Counted from the first letter of the stretch, positions 27,414-35,948 are shown. The stretch is 64,000 bases of DNA from MB1-2 sp046566065 (GCA_046566065.1 JBKHXK010000009.1:1-64000); one strand, 5' to 3'. The notes: a model not told the origin generated them from the sequence alone. Translations and numbers: made by a program.

Positions 27414-27974
27414 CTAGTCGTCCTCGCCCTCTTCGTCATCGTTGCTCTGGGCGTCGCTCTGGTCGTCGTCATCGTCGGCGGACGGAACCGAGGGAGCGGA
27501 AGGAGCCGAGTCCTCGTCGTCGCTCGCAGCCGAGGGAGCGGACGGGGCGCTGTCCACGGATGCCGCGGACGGGGCGCTGTCCACGGATGCCGCGGACGGA
27601 GCGCTGTCTACCGATGCAGCCGAGGGGGCGCTGTCCACGGATGCGACCGAAGGAGCTGTGTCTACCGAAGCGGCCGAAACGGTGTTGTTCCCACCGGCCG
27701 AGCCGTCGTTGCCTACGGTGCCGTCACCGTCGCCGCTCGGCTCGTCGTCTTCGACGGCTTCGTCCGAGTTCTCGTCCTCGTCATCTCTCTTCACAGCCGC
27801 GTTGTCGTCGTTGGAGACGACTTCCTGGTTCTCGTCGTCACCCGTGGCGCCGGTGGCCTCGAGAGCGGCCGCTATCCCGCCGAGGGCAAGGATCAAGCCG
27901 AGGACCATTAGGGCCACCTGGCCTACCGAGAGCCTCGTCCACTTCGTTCGGTTAGAGAAGTTCCTCTCACTCAT
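27414..27974 (-). CDS. Single-span membrane protein with acidic, Ser/Ala-rich repeat tail (ECF-linked)
   Basis: A 186-residue protein with no family I recognise. The N-terminus (MSERNFSNRTKWTRLSVGQ) is basic, followed by one transmembrane helix (VALMVLGLILALGGIAAALE) and an extracytoplasmic tail of about 145 residues rich in Asp, Glu, Ser and Ala. The tail contains five near-perfect copies of SVDSAPSAA (about residues 102-150) and ends in Asp/Glu runs. The start is fixed by AAGGAGG six bases before the ATG at 27974; an upstream ATG lacks this. A GTAAC-N16-CGTTA promoter-like site lies 34 bases upstream, matching one before the divergent sigma factor gene. It is probably an envelope protein under that sigma factor (inference). 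Confidence 0.72.
   Translation of the reverse strand: MSERNFSNRTKWTRLSVGQVALMVLGLILALGGIAAALEATGATGDDENQEVVSNDDNAAVKRDDEDENSDEAVEDDEPSGDGDGTVGNDGSAGGNNTVSAASVDTAPSVASVDSAPSAASVDSAPSAASVDSAPSAASVDSAPSAPSAASDDEDSAPSAPSVPSADDDDDQSDAQSNDDEEGEDD
27541..27681. repeat. 27-bp tandem repeat inside the acidic membrane protein gene
   Basis: About five in-frame copies of a 27-bp unit, including CGCTGTCCACGGATGCCG; the first two are nearly identical and the outer ones diverge. They encode the nonapeptide SVDSAPSAA. The in-frame unit length means copy number can change without breaking the gene. Confidence 0.85.
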
Positions 27975-28007
27975 CCAGATCCTCCTTGTCGGCGGGCTTC
28001 TCATGAC

Positions 28008-28033
28008 TAACGCCCGACCCCGGCGCGCGTTAC
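28008..28033 (-). promoter_or_regulatory. Putative ECF sigma promoter (GTAAC-N16-CGTTA) for the acidic membrane protein
   Basis: On the minus strand GTAAC (28033-28029) and CGTTA (28012-28008) are separated by exactly 16 bases, the layout of ECF -35 and -10 elements. A start about 8 bases on gives a leader of about 26 bases with AAGGAGG before the ATG at 27974. The same pair at the same spacing occurs on the plus strand at 28081-28106. Confidence 0.6.
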
Positions 28034-28080
28034 GCCTTTCGCAGATATCGGCATCCTTGACCGAAAACCCGAGCCTCGGC

Positions 28081-28106
28081 GTAACGTCAGACCCTCGGCA
28101 TCGTTA
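28081..28106 (+). promoter_or_regulatory. Putative ECF sigma promoter (GTAAC-N16-CGTTA) for the sigma factor gene
   Basis: GTAAC at 28081-28085 and CGTTA at 28102-28106 with a 16-base spacer, identical in both hexamer cores and spacing to the minus-strand site at 28008-28033. This suggests autoregulation by the ECF factor that follows. The start codon is only 12 bases past the -10, so the message would be nearly leaderless. Confidence 0.6.
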
Positions 28107-28117
28107 GAAGGGCAGAT

Positions 28118-28657
28118 GTGGATCCTTCGGAGGTCAGACAAGAGGTCCGGCGGGCAGCCCGTGGAGACGAGAGCTCAGCGGCTCTTCTCTTCGACAGCTA
28201 CTACCCCCGCCTCTTTCGCTACGCCCTCGCCAGGGTCGGGAGCCAACAGACCGCCGAAGACATCGCTTCGGAGACCTTCGCCCGGGTGCTCAGGGACCTC
28301 GATCGCTTCCGTTGGAGGGGGGCCGGCTTCGACGCCTGGCTCTTTCGCATCGCTCACAACCTGGTCGTGGACCACTTCCGAGGCGCCGGAAGAGAGATCC
28401 TCAGCGAGGCAGACGCCGACACGGGACAGATCGAGCTCCATACCCCCGAGACGGCGGCTCTCGAGAACGAGCTCACCAGAGAGATGCAGCTCATGCTGAC
28501 CACCCTCTCGCCCGAGCAGCGCGAGGTCATCGCTCTCCGCTTCGCGGCGGGCCTCGATACGCACGAGACGGCAGCCGCCCTCGGAAAGAAGGTCAACGCG
28601 GTCCGGCAACTCCAGTTCCGCGCCCTCCAGGCACTCCGACAGAAGGTCGAACGATGA
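28118..28657 (+). CDS. ECF-type RNA polymerase sigma factor
   Basis: A 179-residue extracytoplasmic-function sigma factor. Region 2 covers LFDSYYPRLFRYALARVG through EDIASETFARVLRDLDRF and FDAWLFRIAHNLVVDHFR (residues 24-89); region 4 is LSPEQREVIALRFAAGLDTHETAAALGK to the C-terminus. A GTG at 28118 is the in-frame start; an ATG two bases earlier is out of frame. Its TGA overlaps the next ATG as ATGA, so it is made together with the membrane protein downstream, a typical sigma/anti-sigma layout. Region 1.1 and sigma3 are absent, as expected. Confidence 0.93.
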   Translation: MDPSEVRQEVRRAARGDESSAALLFDSYYPRLFRYALARVGSQQTAEDIASETFARVLRDLDRFRWRGAGFDAWLFRIAHNLVVDHFRGAGREILSEADADTGQIELHTPETAALENELTREMQLMLTTLSPEQREVIALRFAAGLDTHETAAALGKKVNAVRQLQFRALQALRQKVER

Positions 28658-29613
28658 CCAGGCCGGATCGTGACCTCGACCGCGCCCTCGCGGGACGCTC
28701 GGACCCCGATGAGGCCCTAGCGGGACTGGTCGAGACCGCTCGGGTGCTCACACAGGCGTTCGATGTCGAGCCCGAGCCGGCTCTCCGAGAGCGCGCTCTC
28801 TTCGCTGCCGGCGTGGCAGCAAGGCGTCGTTCTGGGTTCCCTCTTGTCCGCCTGTTCGCCCCCGTTGCCGCCGGCCTGGGACTCTTGGCCGCTCTGGGAT
28901 TCGCATCCGGGACGGCGATGCCCGGAGACGTCCTCTACCCCGTCCGCAAGGTCCTGCAGGACGTCGGTCTGAACGAGGGTCTCCTCACCGAGGCGCTGGC
29001 AAGGATGGACCGGGCCGGGGCGCTGCTCGATGAGGCGGAGGACCTGCCCAGGACTCGCCGGGAGCGAGCCACCGGCCTTGCCGTAAGGGCGATCCAGGAG
29101 CTCTCTCCGGTAGGCGATCTGCTCGAAGAGGCCGATCTCGGCAGCGAGGAGCTGGCCCGCCACCGAGCCCGGCTCGCCACCCTGATCGAGCGAGCGACCT
29201 CGCTGATCGCCGCCACCGAGGAAGCCGAGGGCTTCGAAGGAGATGATGGCGAGGCGGGCGGGCCCGACCCGCGGGAACGCGACGAGCGCGAGGGAGATGA
29301 TCGCTCGGGCTCCGACGACGACCGGGAAGACGACTCCGATGACGACGACGGAGATGGCGACTCGGGCTCCGACGACGACCGGGATGACGACTCCGGATCT
29401 GGAGACGGGGGCGACTCCGACCCCGACGACCGGGATGACGACTCCACTGACGACGACCGGGATGACGACTCGGGCTCCGGCTCCGACGGGGACGACCGAT
29501 CCGACCCGGACGAGCGAGAAGATGACTCGGGCTCGGACGAAGATCCGATCGACTCGCTGGAAGACGAGCGCGACGACGAGAGCGATGTGGACGGTGAAGA
29601 CAGGCTCGACTGA
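28654..29613 (+). CDS. Probable anti-sigma-like membrane protein (DUF5667-like) with Asp-rich tail
   Basis: A 319-residue protein coupled to the ECF sigma gene by an ATGA overlap. Residues 1-63 are cytoplasmic (including SDPDEALAGLVETARVL), a transmembrane helix lies at about 68-86 (LFAPVAAGLGLLAALGFAS), then a helical extracytoplasmic part beginning TAMPGDVLYPVRKVLQ, a hallmark of DUF5667 proteins. The last 120 residues are an extremely acidic low-complexity run of Asp, Ser and Gly (DDDRDDDSGSG type) that could bind cations. Location and topology suit a membrane anti-sigma factor or sensor; there is no zinc-binding ZAS motif, so the binding mode would be different. Function is inferred from position. 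Confidence 0.78.
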   Translation: MTRPDRDLDRALAGRSDPDEALAGLVETARVLTQAFDVEPEPALRERALFAAGVAARRRSGFPLVRLFAPVAAGLGLLAALGFASGTAMPGDVLYPVRKVLQDVGLNEGLLTEALARMDRAGALLDEAEDLPRTRRERATGLAVRAIQELSPVGDLLEEADLGSEELARHRARLATLIERATSLIAATEEAEGFEGDDGEAGGPDPRERDEREGDDRSGSDDDREDDSDDDDGDGDSGSDDDRDDDSGSGDGGDSDPDDRDDDSTDDDRDDDSGSGSDGDDRSDPDEREDDSGSDEDPIDSLEDERDDESDVDGEDRLD

Positions 29614-29618
29614 GCCTC

Positions 29619-30488
29619 TTAGGACGGCACTGCGGTCGCCCTGCGCGCCAAGGAAACCGTGTTCTTCAGCAACATGGCGATCGTCATAGGGCCCACGCCA
29701 CCCGGCACGGGCGTGATGGCGGAAGCGATCTCGACCGCCGCTTCGTAGTCCACGTCGCCCACCAGACCGTCCTCGGTCCGGTTGATACCGACGTCGATAA
29801 CCGTGGCTCCCGGTTTGATCATCGGCCCCGTGATGGCTTTCGCACGCCCGATGGCGGCGACGAGGATGTCCGCTCGCTTCGTGTGCGCTTCGAGGTCGGT
29901 GGTGCCCGTGTGGCAGACGGTGACGGTCGAGTTGGCGCCGGGGCCCTTCTGAATCATCAGGGCCGCCAACGGTTTCCCCACGATATTGGAACGGCCGACG
30001 ACGACCACCTCGGCCCCCGAGGTCTCCACGTTGGAACGGATCAGGAGCTCTTGGATGCCGGCGGGGGTTGCCGGAGCGACCACCCGGTCCCCACTCAGCA
30101 GGCGGCCGAGGTTGTAGGGGTGGAAGCCATCCGCGTCCTTGGCCGGGTCGACCCGGTCGAGCACCAGCTGCTCGTCGATGTGCTCGGGGAGCGGAAGCTG
30201 CACGAGGATCCCGTGCACCTGCGGGTCGGCATTCAGTCGATCCAGCAGTGACAGGAGCTCTTCCTCCGGGACGCTGGCCGAGAGATCGTGATCCCACGCC
30301 TTGATCCCGACCTCGGCACAGGCCTTGCGCTTGGAGCGCACGTAGACATGAGACGCGGGGTCGTCCCCGACCAACACCGTTGCCAGCCCGGGCGTTACCC
30401 CGTTCGAAGCGAGGGCTGTCGCTTCCTCTTTGACCTCCTCGCGTACCTGCGCAGCGATCGCTTTCCCGTCGATGATCTCGGCAGACAT
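29619..30488 (-). CDS. folD: Bifunctional methylenetetrahydrofolate dehydrogenase/cyclohydrolase
   Basis: A 289-residue FolD, converting 5,10-methylene-THF to 10-formyl-THF with NADP. The catalytic Lys is in YVRSKRKACAEVGI, with VQLPLPEHID, PATPAGIQELL and the cofactor motif VVGRSNIVGKPLA, then DVGINRTEDGLVGDV and TPVPGGVGPMT. The start MSAEIIDGKAIA is preceded by a G-rich stretch; longer frames would run into the divergent transporter region. It supplies 10-formyl-THF to PurN and PurH, encoded 1.3 and 2.9 kb away. Confidence 0.96.
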   Translation of the reverse strand: MSAEIIDGKAIAAQVREEVKEEATALASNGVTPGLATVLVGDDPASHVYVRSKRKACAEVGIKAWDHDLSASVPEEELLSLLDRLNADPQVHGILVQLPLPEHIDEQLVLDRVDPAKDADGFHPYNLGRLLSGDRVVAPATPAGIQELLIRSNVETSGAEVVVVGRSNIVGKPLAALMIQKGPGANSTVTVCHTGTTDLEAHTKRADILVAAIGRAKAITGPMIKPGATVIDVGINRTEDGLVGDVDYEAAVEIASAITPVPGGVGPMTIAMLLKNTVSLARRATAVPS

Positions 30489-30561
30489 CGGTCCCCCCAA
30501 CACAGCAGCCGGCGAAGCACGCATCCTACTTAGCGGCCCACCGGCCCCTAGGCTCGTCGGT

Positions 30562-31845
30562 ATGGACACCGAACCAGCCGGTCGCATCGGCATCCTCCGC
30601 CCGCTGAAGATCAGGGACTTCCGGCTCCTGTGGACCGCGATGACCGTCTCCTTCTTCGGCGACGGCATCTACATGGTCGCGATCGCGTGGCAGGTCTACG
30701 AACTCTCGAACGTGCCCACGGCGCTGTCCACCGTAGGGGTGGCGTGGAGCCTGCCGATGACCCTCTTCCTGTTGATAGGCGGCGTGCTGACCGATCGCTT
30801 CGAGCGACGACGGATCATGATCGTCGCCGATCTCCTCCGTGGCTGCGCGGTGCTGGCCATGGGTGTCCTCAGCGTGACCGGGACGATCCGGCTGTGGCAT
30901 CTGATCGCGCTGGCGATCGTGTACGGAACGGGCCAAGCGTTGTTCGCACCCGCTTTCGGAGCGATCGTCCCCGAGATCGTTCCACGCAACCTGCTGACCG
31001 AGGCGAACTCGCTGGACAGCTTCGTGCGACATTCGGCCGAACGCTTGTTCGGCCCCGCGATCGGAGGCTTCACGATCGCGGCCATCGGCGCGGGTGGCGC
31101 GTTCCTCGTCGACGCCGCCACGTTCGCCTTCTCGATCGGCGTATTGATGCGCCTTGCAGAACGGCCCGTGCCCAACGAGGAACGTCCTGCCCCCTTGAGG
31201 GACATCAAGGAGGGTTTCGCCTACGTCCGCTCCCAGCCGTGGTTGATCGCAACACTGCTCTCGGCCCTCATGACCCTGTTGTTCGCGCTCGGCCCCTTCC
31301 AGATACTCCTCCCCTTCCTCGTGAAGAACGAGTTGGGGGGCACGGCGGCGGATCTTGGGCTCATCCTGGCGGCGGGCGGGGTGGGGTCGGTCATGGCGTC
31401 CGTGCTGCTCGGTCAGCGGGGGCTGCCGAGGCGCCACATCACCTTCATGTACGTCATGTGGGCGGCCGGGGTAGGCACGCTCGTCTTCTACGCGGCGGCG
31501 ACTCGCGTCTGGCACCTGATCGCCGTCGAGTTCATCGCCTGGGCCATGTTCACGTCGGGCCTCGTGGTGTGGGCGACCTTGATGCACCGTCTGGTACCGA
31601 CCCGGCTCCTAGGACGAGTCACCAGCCTGGACTGGATGATCTCGACCGCTTTCGTGCCGCTCTCTTTCGCTCTCACGGGACCCGTATCCGGCGCGATCGG
31701 CGTCCGAGCGACGTTCTTCTGGGGCGGAGTGCTCGGCGCCCTGGCCACACTGGCCTTCTTGCTCTGGCCCGGAGTGCGCGCGACCGAATCCGACGGTTCG
31801 ATGACCTCCCCCGGATCGGCGGTGCCTTCGGAAGTCTCGTCTTAG
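30562..31845 (+). CDS. Major facilitator superfamily transporter (enterobactin-exporter-like)
   Basis: A 427-residue MFS protein with about 12 hydrophobic helices. The beginning LRPLKIRDFRLLWTAMTVSFFGDGIYMVAIAW, the loop DRFERRRIMIVADLLRG and the domain-2 repeat resemble the MFS_3/EntS-like group of drug or siderophore exporters. The ATG at 30562 gives the normal short cytoplasmic N-terminus. Its TAG overlaps the convergent purH TAA stop (TTAG, 31842-31845). The substrate is unknown. Confidence 0.88.
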   Translation: MDTEPAGRIGILRPLKIRDFRLLWTAMTVSFFGDGIYMVAIAWQVYELSNVPTALSTVGVAWSLPMTLFLLIGGVLTDRFERRRIMIVADLLRGCAVLAMGVLSVTGTIRLWHLIALAIVYGTGQALFAPAFGAIVPEIVPRNLLTEANSLDSFVRHSAERLFGPAIGGFTIAAIGAGGAFLVDAATFAFSIGVLMRLAERPVPNEERPAPLRDIKEGFAYVRSQPWLIATLLSALMTLLFALGPFQILLPFLVKNELGGTAADLGLILAAGGVGSVMASVLLGQRGLPRRHITFMYVMWAAGVGTLVFYAAATRVWHLIAVEFIAWAMFTSGLVVWATLMHRLVPTRLLGRVTSLDWMISTAFVPLSFALTGPVSGAIGVRATFFWGGVLGALATLAFLLWPGVRATESDGSMTSPGSAVPSEVSS

Positions 31846-33359
31846 TGCCGGAAGTGCCGCCGTCCGGTGAAGACCATCGGGATCCCGTGTTCGTCGGCGG
31901 CTGCGATCACCTCGTCGTCACGCACCGAGCCTCCGGGTTGGATCACGGCTTTCGCTCCGGCGGCCACTGCAGCATCGAGTCCATCCCTGAAGGGGAAGAA
32001 CGCGTCCGACGCGCACACGGTCCCCTGCGCGCGGCCCCCAGCACGCCTGGCCGCCAGCTCGGTCGACTCCAGACGATTCATCTGTCCCGCGCCCACTCCG
32101 ACCGCGACCCCGTCCTTCGCCAGAACGATCGCATTCGACTTCACGTGCTTCGCCACGATCCACGCGAACCTGAGGTCCTGCCACTCTTCGTCGGTCGGCT
32201 GGGCTTTGGTCACGACCCTGGCGTCGCTGAGCTCGTTACGGACATCCGGAGACTGCACCAGCAGTCCACCCGCGATGCGCCGAACGTCCGGCTCGGGCCG
32301 GGTGTGGGCCGTGCCGGCTTTCAGCACGCGCAGGTTCTTCTTGGCGTTCAGCACCTCGAGGGCCGGGATCTCGAAGTCGGGGGCGATTACCACTTCGGTG
32401 AAGATCTCGGCGATCGCCGCCGCGGTCTCCGCGTCGCAGATCCTGTTGAGAGCGACGATGCCTCCGAACGCCGAGGTCCGATCGCAATCCAGAGCCTTCG
32501 CATATGCCTCGGCCAGCGTCGATCCAAGGGCGGCCCCGCAAGGGTTCGAGTGCTTGATGATGACGGCCGCCGTCTCTTCTAGATCGAGGACCAGCTTCCA
32601 GGCCGAGTCGGTGTCCAGGAGATTGTTATAGGAGAGCTCCTTACCCTGGAACTGCTCCGCGGCCGCTAGACCTCCCCCCGAGGTCTTATAGAAAGCGGCC
32701 GATTGATGTGGGTTCTCCCCGTAGCGCAGATCCATGACCTTCTCCCCCGCCAGAAGCAGCTTGTCGGGGAAGTCGCCCTTGCGCGAGAAGTAGCTGGAGA
32801 TCGCGGCGTCGTAAGCGGCGGTGTGAGCGAAGGCCTCCCGAGCCAGCGAGCGGCGGGTGTCCTCGGAGATGCCTCCCGAGGACTCGAGCTCGCGGATCAG
32901 GGACTCGTACCGATCGGGGTCGACGACGACCGCTACCGAGTGGAAGTTCTTGGCCGCCGCTCGCACCATCGCCGGGCCCCCGATGTCGATCTGCTCGACC
33001 GCGTCGTCCTCTTTGACGCTCGGGTGAGCGACCGTTCGCTCGAACGGATAGAGGTTGCAGACCACGAGGTCGATCGCGGTGATCTCTTGCTCGGCGAGCT
33101 CCTCGATGTGGTCCGGCTTGCGTCGGTCCGCCAGGATGCCTCCGTGGATCTTCGGATGCAGCGTCTTCACGCGGCCCCCCAGGATCTCCGGCGCACCTGT
33201 CACCTCCGACACCTTCATCACCGGCACCTCGGCGTCGGCGAGGACCGAGGCCGTCCCACCCGAGGAGATGATCTCTACGCCCTGAGCCACCAGAGCCCGG
33301 GCGAACTCCACGATCCCCGTCTTGTCCGACACGCTGAGCAACGCCCTCTTCACCTGCAT
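31842..33359 (-). CDS. purH: Bifunctional AICAR formyltransferase/IMP cyclohydrolase
   Basis: A 505-residue PurH catalysing the last two steps of IMP synthesis. The N-terminal cyclohydrolase domain reads ALLSVSDKTGIVEFARALVAQGVEIISSGGT and VKTLHPKIHGGILADR; the C-terminal transformylase has DLRYGENPHQSA, KHSNPCGAALG with the catalytic Lys-His, and FFPFRDGLD near the end. The length is normal. It follows purN by three bases, forming a purNH operon that uses 10-formyl-THF from FolD. Confidence 0.97.
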   Translation of the reverse strand: MQVKRALLSVSDKTGIVEFARALVAQGVEIISSGGTASVLADAEVPVMKVSEVTGAPEILGGRVKTLHPKIHGGILADRRKPDHIEELAEQEITAIDLVVCNLYPFERTVAHPSVKEDDAVEQIDIGGPAMVRAAAKNFHSVAVVVDPDRYESLIRELESSGGISEDTRRSLAREAFAHTAAYDAAISSYFSRKGDFPDKLLLAGEKVMDLRYGENPHQSAAFYKTSGGGLAAAEQFQGKELSYNNLLDTDSAWKLVLDLEETAAVIIKHSNPCGAALGSTLAEAYAKALDCDRTSAFGGIVALNRICDAETAAAIAEIFTEVVIAPDFEIPALEVLNAKKNLRVLKAGTAHTRPEPDVRRIAGGLLVQSPDVRNELSDARVVTKAQPTDEEWQDLRFAWIVAKHVKSNAIVLAKDGVAVGVGAGQMNRLESTELAARRAGGRAQGTVCASDAFFPFRDGLDAAVAAGAKAVIQPGGSVRDDEVIAAADEHGIPMVFTGRRHFRH

Positions 33360-33362
33360 GAG

Positions 33363-33992
33363 CTATCCCTCCGTCACTGAGTCACTGACCCGCACGCGGG
33401 CTCCTTCGATCGAGACCTTGCCTTCGAGGATCAGCCGGCACGCCTGCGGTAGCAGCCGGTGCTCGACCGCCTTGATGCGTTCGTGCAGAGACTCTTCGGT
33501 GTCGCCGGGCTCGACCCGGACCGCCTCCTGCAACAGGATCGGGCCATGGTCCACCTCGTAGTCGACGAAGTGCACCGTGCTTCCGGTGACCTTGACGCCA
33601 TGCTCCAGCGCGTCGCGCACGCCGTGGGCGCCGGCGAACGCCGGCAGGAGGGCCGGGTGAAGATTGATGATGCGCCCCGCGAAGGCATCGACGAAGACGG
33701 GCGAGACGATCCGCATCAGACCCGCTGAGACGACGAGGTCCGGCTCGTAGGCCGCGACCCGATCGCGCAGAGCAACGCTCCAGTCCTCCCGGCTGGCGAA
33801 GGCCTTGAAATCGACCAGGTGGGCGTCGATCGAACGTTTCTCTGCGGCGCGTAGACCGACGCAGTCGCGATCCGCCACCACCGCCACGACCTCGCCGGGA
33901 ACCTCGCCTCGCTCGCACGCGTCGGCAAGCGCTTCCATGTTCGTTCCCGAGCCGGAGATCAGAGTCACGATGCGTCCAGGCATACCCGGCAC
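33363..33992 (-). CDS. purN: Phosphoribosylglycinamide formyltransferase
   Basis: A 209-residue GAR transformylase, third step of purine synthesis. Motifs: IVTLISGSGTNMEALADA (phosphate-binding), VSAGLMRIVSPVFVDAF, INLHPALLPAFAGAHGVRDAL with the catalytic His, and TVHFVDYEVDHGPILLQEAV with the conserved Asp. Two close ATGs (33992, 33983) are possible starts. It precedes purH in the same operon. Confidence 0.96.
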   Translation of the reverse strand: MPGMPGRIVTLISGSGTNMEALADACERGEVPGEVVAVVADRDCVGLRAAEKRSIDAHLVDFKAFASREDWSVALRDRVAAYEPDLVVSAGLMRIVSPVFVDAFAGRIINLHPALLPAFAGAHGVRDALEHGVKVTGSTVHFVDYEVDHGPILLQEAVRVEPGDTEESLHERIKAVEHRLLPQACRLILEGKVSIEGARVRVSDSVTEG

Positions 33993-34017
33993 TCTACTCA
34001 GACGAAGGCGTCAAGTC

Positions 34018-35073
34018 CTACGAGGCCAGAGTGTCTGCAAGGGTTCTGAGGGCCTGGGGGTAGCGGTAGCTGATGCCCATGTGGCCCCCCTCGAACAGCT
34101 CGAAGCTGTGGTCGACACCGCCCTTGGTCAGCTCGTTCGAGAACGCCTGCGCGCCGAGATCCAGATGGGGCTCGTCTCGGTTGCCGGCGTCCAGGTAGAT
34201 CAGCCGCATGCTCTTCAGCGCGTCGAGGTGCTCGGGCGCCATCCGAACTGGATCCCACGCGAGCCACTTCTCCCAGACCTCGGGGATCAGCTTGCCCGTA
34301 TCGAGCTCGAACGGCAGGAGTGCTTTGCCGGGCTGCGACTCGTCCGGCGAGTAGGCGGCCGCATACGCGTACATCTCAAGGGGGGTTCCGTAACGGCCGT
34401 AGTCGAACCTGTCGATCTGTTTGAGCTTCTCGAAGAACACGTCGTAGGAGCCCTCGAAGTGGTCGCGCAGGGCGCGGACCACATCCCGGAACGCCGGTAT
34501 CAAAGAAACCTCGAACAACGCATCGCCGGCATGGGACGCGAAGGCTCCGAAAACGTCGGGCCGGAGCATCGAGACCACCATCGCCCCGTAGCCCCCGCTG
34601 GACTTGCCCGTCAGCGCCCGACGGTCCCGGTCGGACGCGGTCGCGTAGCGCTCATCTATGAAGGGAACGACCTCGTCGCAGAGATAGTCCATGTAGCGCC
34701 CGGTGGAGACCGAGTTGATGAACTGCGACCCGCCGAGCGAGGTCCAAGCGTCGACGAACACGACGATCGCCCGGCGCACGCCGACGCCCGAGAACAGATC
34801 GTCGACCCGCTCGACCACGTTGGGCTCGAAGGCCGATCGTCCGAGCCACATGTCGAGCTGTCCCGTGAACCCCTGGATCACGTAGATCACCGGGTACCGG
34901 CGACCGCTCTCCCCATAGCCCGGTGGCAGATAGACGTAGAGGGGCCGACGTGTCGGGTCCCCCAGGGGGTTGCCCGCCAGCACTTCGCTCTCGACGGTCA
35001 GCTGCTCGAAGCGTCCCGTCAGCTCGCGCTGCCAGGGGGGGCCGGGGAGCCCCTCGACCTCGGTGAGGCTCAC
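34018..35073 (-). CDS. Alpha/beta hydrolase, esterase D/enterochelin-esterase-like
   Basis: A 351-residue serine hydrolase. The core has YLPPGYGESGRRYPVIYVIQG, an oxyanion stretch, and the nucleophile elbow ALTGKSSGGYGAM (GxSxG, Ser near residue 195); a late His in FELFEGGHMGISYRYP completes the triad. There is no signal peptide, so it is cytoplasmic. It resembles the esterase D/Fes group whose substrates range from S-formylglutathione to siderophore esters. Its stop is 25 bases from the purN start and its own start overlaps the sucD stop as ATGA, tying it to the sucCD operon. Confidence 0.85.
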   Translation of the reverse strand: MSLTEVEGLPGPPWQRELTGRFEQLTVESEVLAGNPLGDPTRRPLYVYLPPGYGESGRRYPVIYVIQGFTGQLDMWLGRSAFEPNVVERVDDLFSGVGVRRAIVVFVDAWTSLGGSQFINSVSTGRYMDYLCDEVVPFIDERYATASDRDRRALTGKSSGGYGAMVVSMLRPDVFGAFASHAGDALFEVSLIPAFRDVVRALRDHFEGSYDVFFEKLKQIDRFDYGRYGTPLEMYAYAAAYSPDESQPGKALLPFELDTGKLIPEVWEKWLAWDPVRMAPEHLDALKSMRLIYLDAGNRDEPHLDLGAQAFSNELTKGGVDHSFELFEGGHMGISYRYPQALRTLADTLAS

Positions 35074-35948
35074 CGGTTGAGGATCTTCGCTACTTCCTCG
35101 GCGACCGCGGTCGGGTTGGCGGCAACTGGGATCCCGGCCGCCCGCAGCGCCTCTTCCTTCGCGGCGGCCGTTCCCTTGGAGCCGGAGATGATCGCGCCGG
35201 CATGGCCCATGCGCTTGCCTGGGGGTGCCGTGCGTCCGGCGATGTACGCGACGACCGGCTTGGACACGTTCTCCTTGATGTAGGCAGCGGCCCGCTCCTC
35301 GGCGTCCCCACCGATCTCGCCGACCATCGCGATCACCTTTGTATCCGGATCGGCCTCGAACTTGGCCAGGATGTCGATGAAGTTCGAGCCCGGGATCGGG
35401 TCGCCGCCGATGCCGACGCAGGTGGACTGGCCGATACCTCGCTGGGTCAGCTCGTGGACGATCTGGTACGTGAGCGTCCCGGACCGGGATACGAGACCCA
35501 CCGGGCCGGGCGAGCAGATCTCGCCGGGGATGATGCCCACGTTCGCCTTGCCCGGAGAGATCAGCCCGGGGCAGTTGGGGCCGATCAGAGTGACCTCTCG
35601 CTCGGCCGCACGCAGGTAAGGGACGGTGCGAGCCATGTCCATCGCCGGGATGTTCTCGGTGATGGCGACGATGACGTCGATGCCCGCGTCGTAGGACTCG
35701 AGCACGGCGTCGGCGGCGAAGCGGGCCGGTACGAACACCATCGAGGTGTTCGCTCCCGTCTCGGCAACGGCTTCCGCGACCGTGTCGAAGATCGGCACGC
35801 CGTCCACGTCGGTACCGCCCTTGCCCGGAGTCACACCGGCCACGAGGTCCGTGCCGTATTCCTTGTTGCGACCCGCGTGGAAGGAGCCCTCCCTGCCGGT
35901 AAGGCCTTGCACCACCAGCTTGGTCTTGTCGTCGATCAGGATCGCCAC
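35070..35948 (-). CDS. sucD: Succinyl-CoA synthetase alpha subunit
   Basis: A 292-residue alpha subunit. It has the CoA-binding N-terminus (VVQGLTGREGSFH, GVTPGKGGT), LIGPNCPGLISPG, and the phosphohistidine loop GHAGAIISGSKGTAAAK near the C-terminus. With SucC it couples succinyl-CoA to NTP synthesis. The start is a GTG sharing one base with the sucC TAG (TAGTG); a longer frame would overlap sucC by 200 bases. Confidence 0.96.
   Translation of the reverse strand: MAILIDDKTKLVVQGLTGREGSFHAGRNKEYGTDLVAGVTPGKGGTDVDGVPIFDTVAEAVAETGANTSMVFVPARFAADAVLESYDAGIDVIVAITENIPAMDMARTVPYLRAAEREVTLIGPNCPGLISPGKANVGIIPGEICSPGPVGLVSRSGTLTYQIVHELTQRGIGQSTCVGIGGDPIPGSNFIDILAKFEADPDTKVIAMVGEIGGDAEERAAAYIKENVSKPVVAYIAGRTAPPGKRMGHAGAIISGSKGTAAAKEEALRAAGIPVAANPTAVAEEVAKILNR

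Noticed and set aside
28717..30297. 526-codon minus-strand frame across the DUF5667-like gene and folD
   Set aside because: The frame is an antisense shadow, and the sigma-coupled gene and folD explain both halves.
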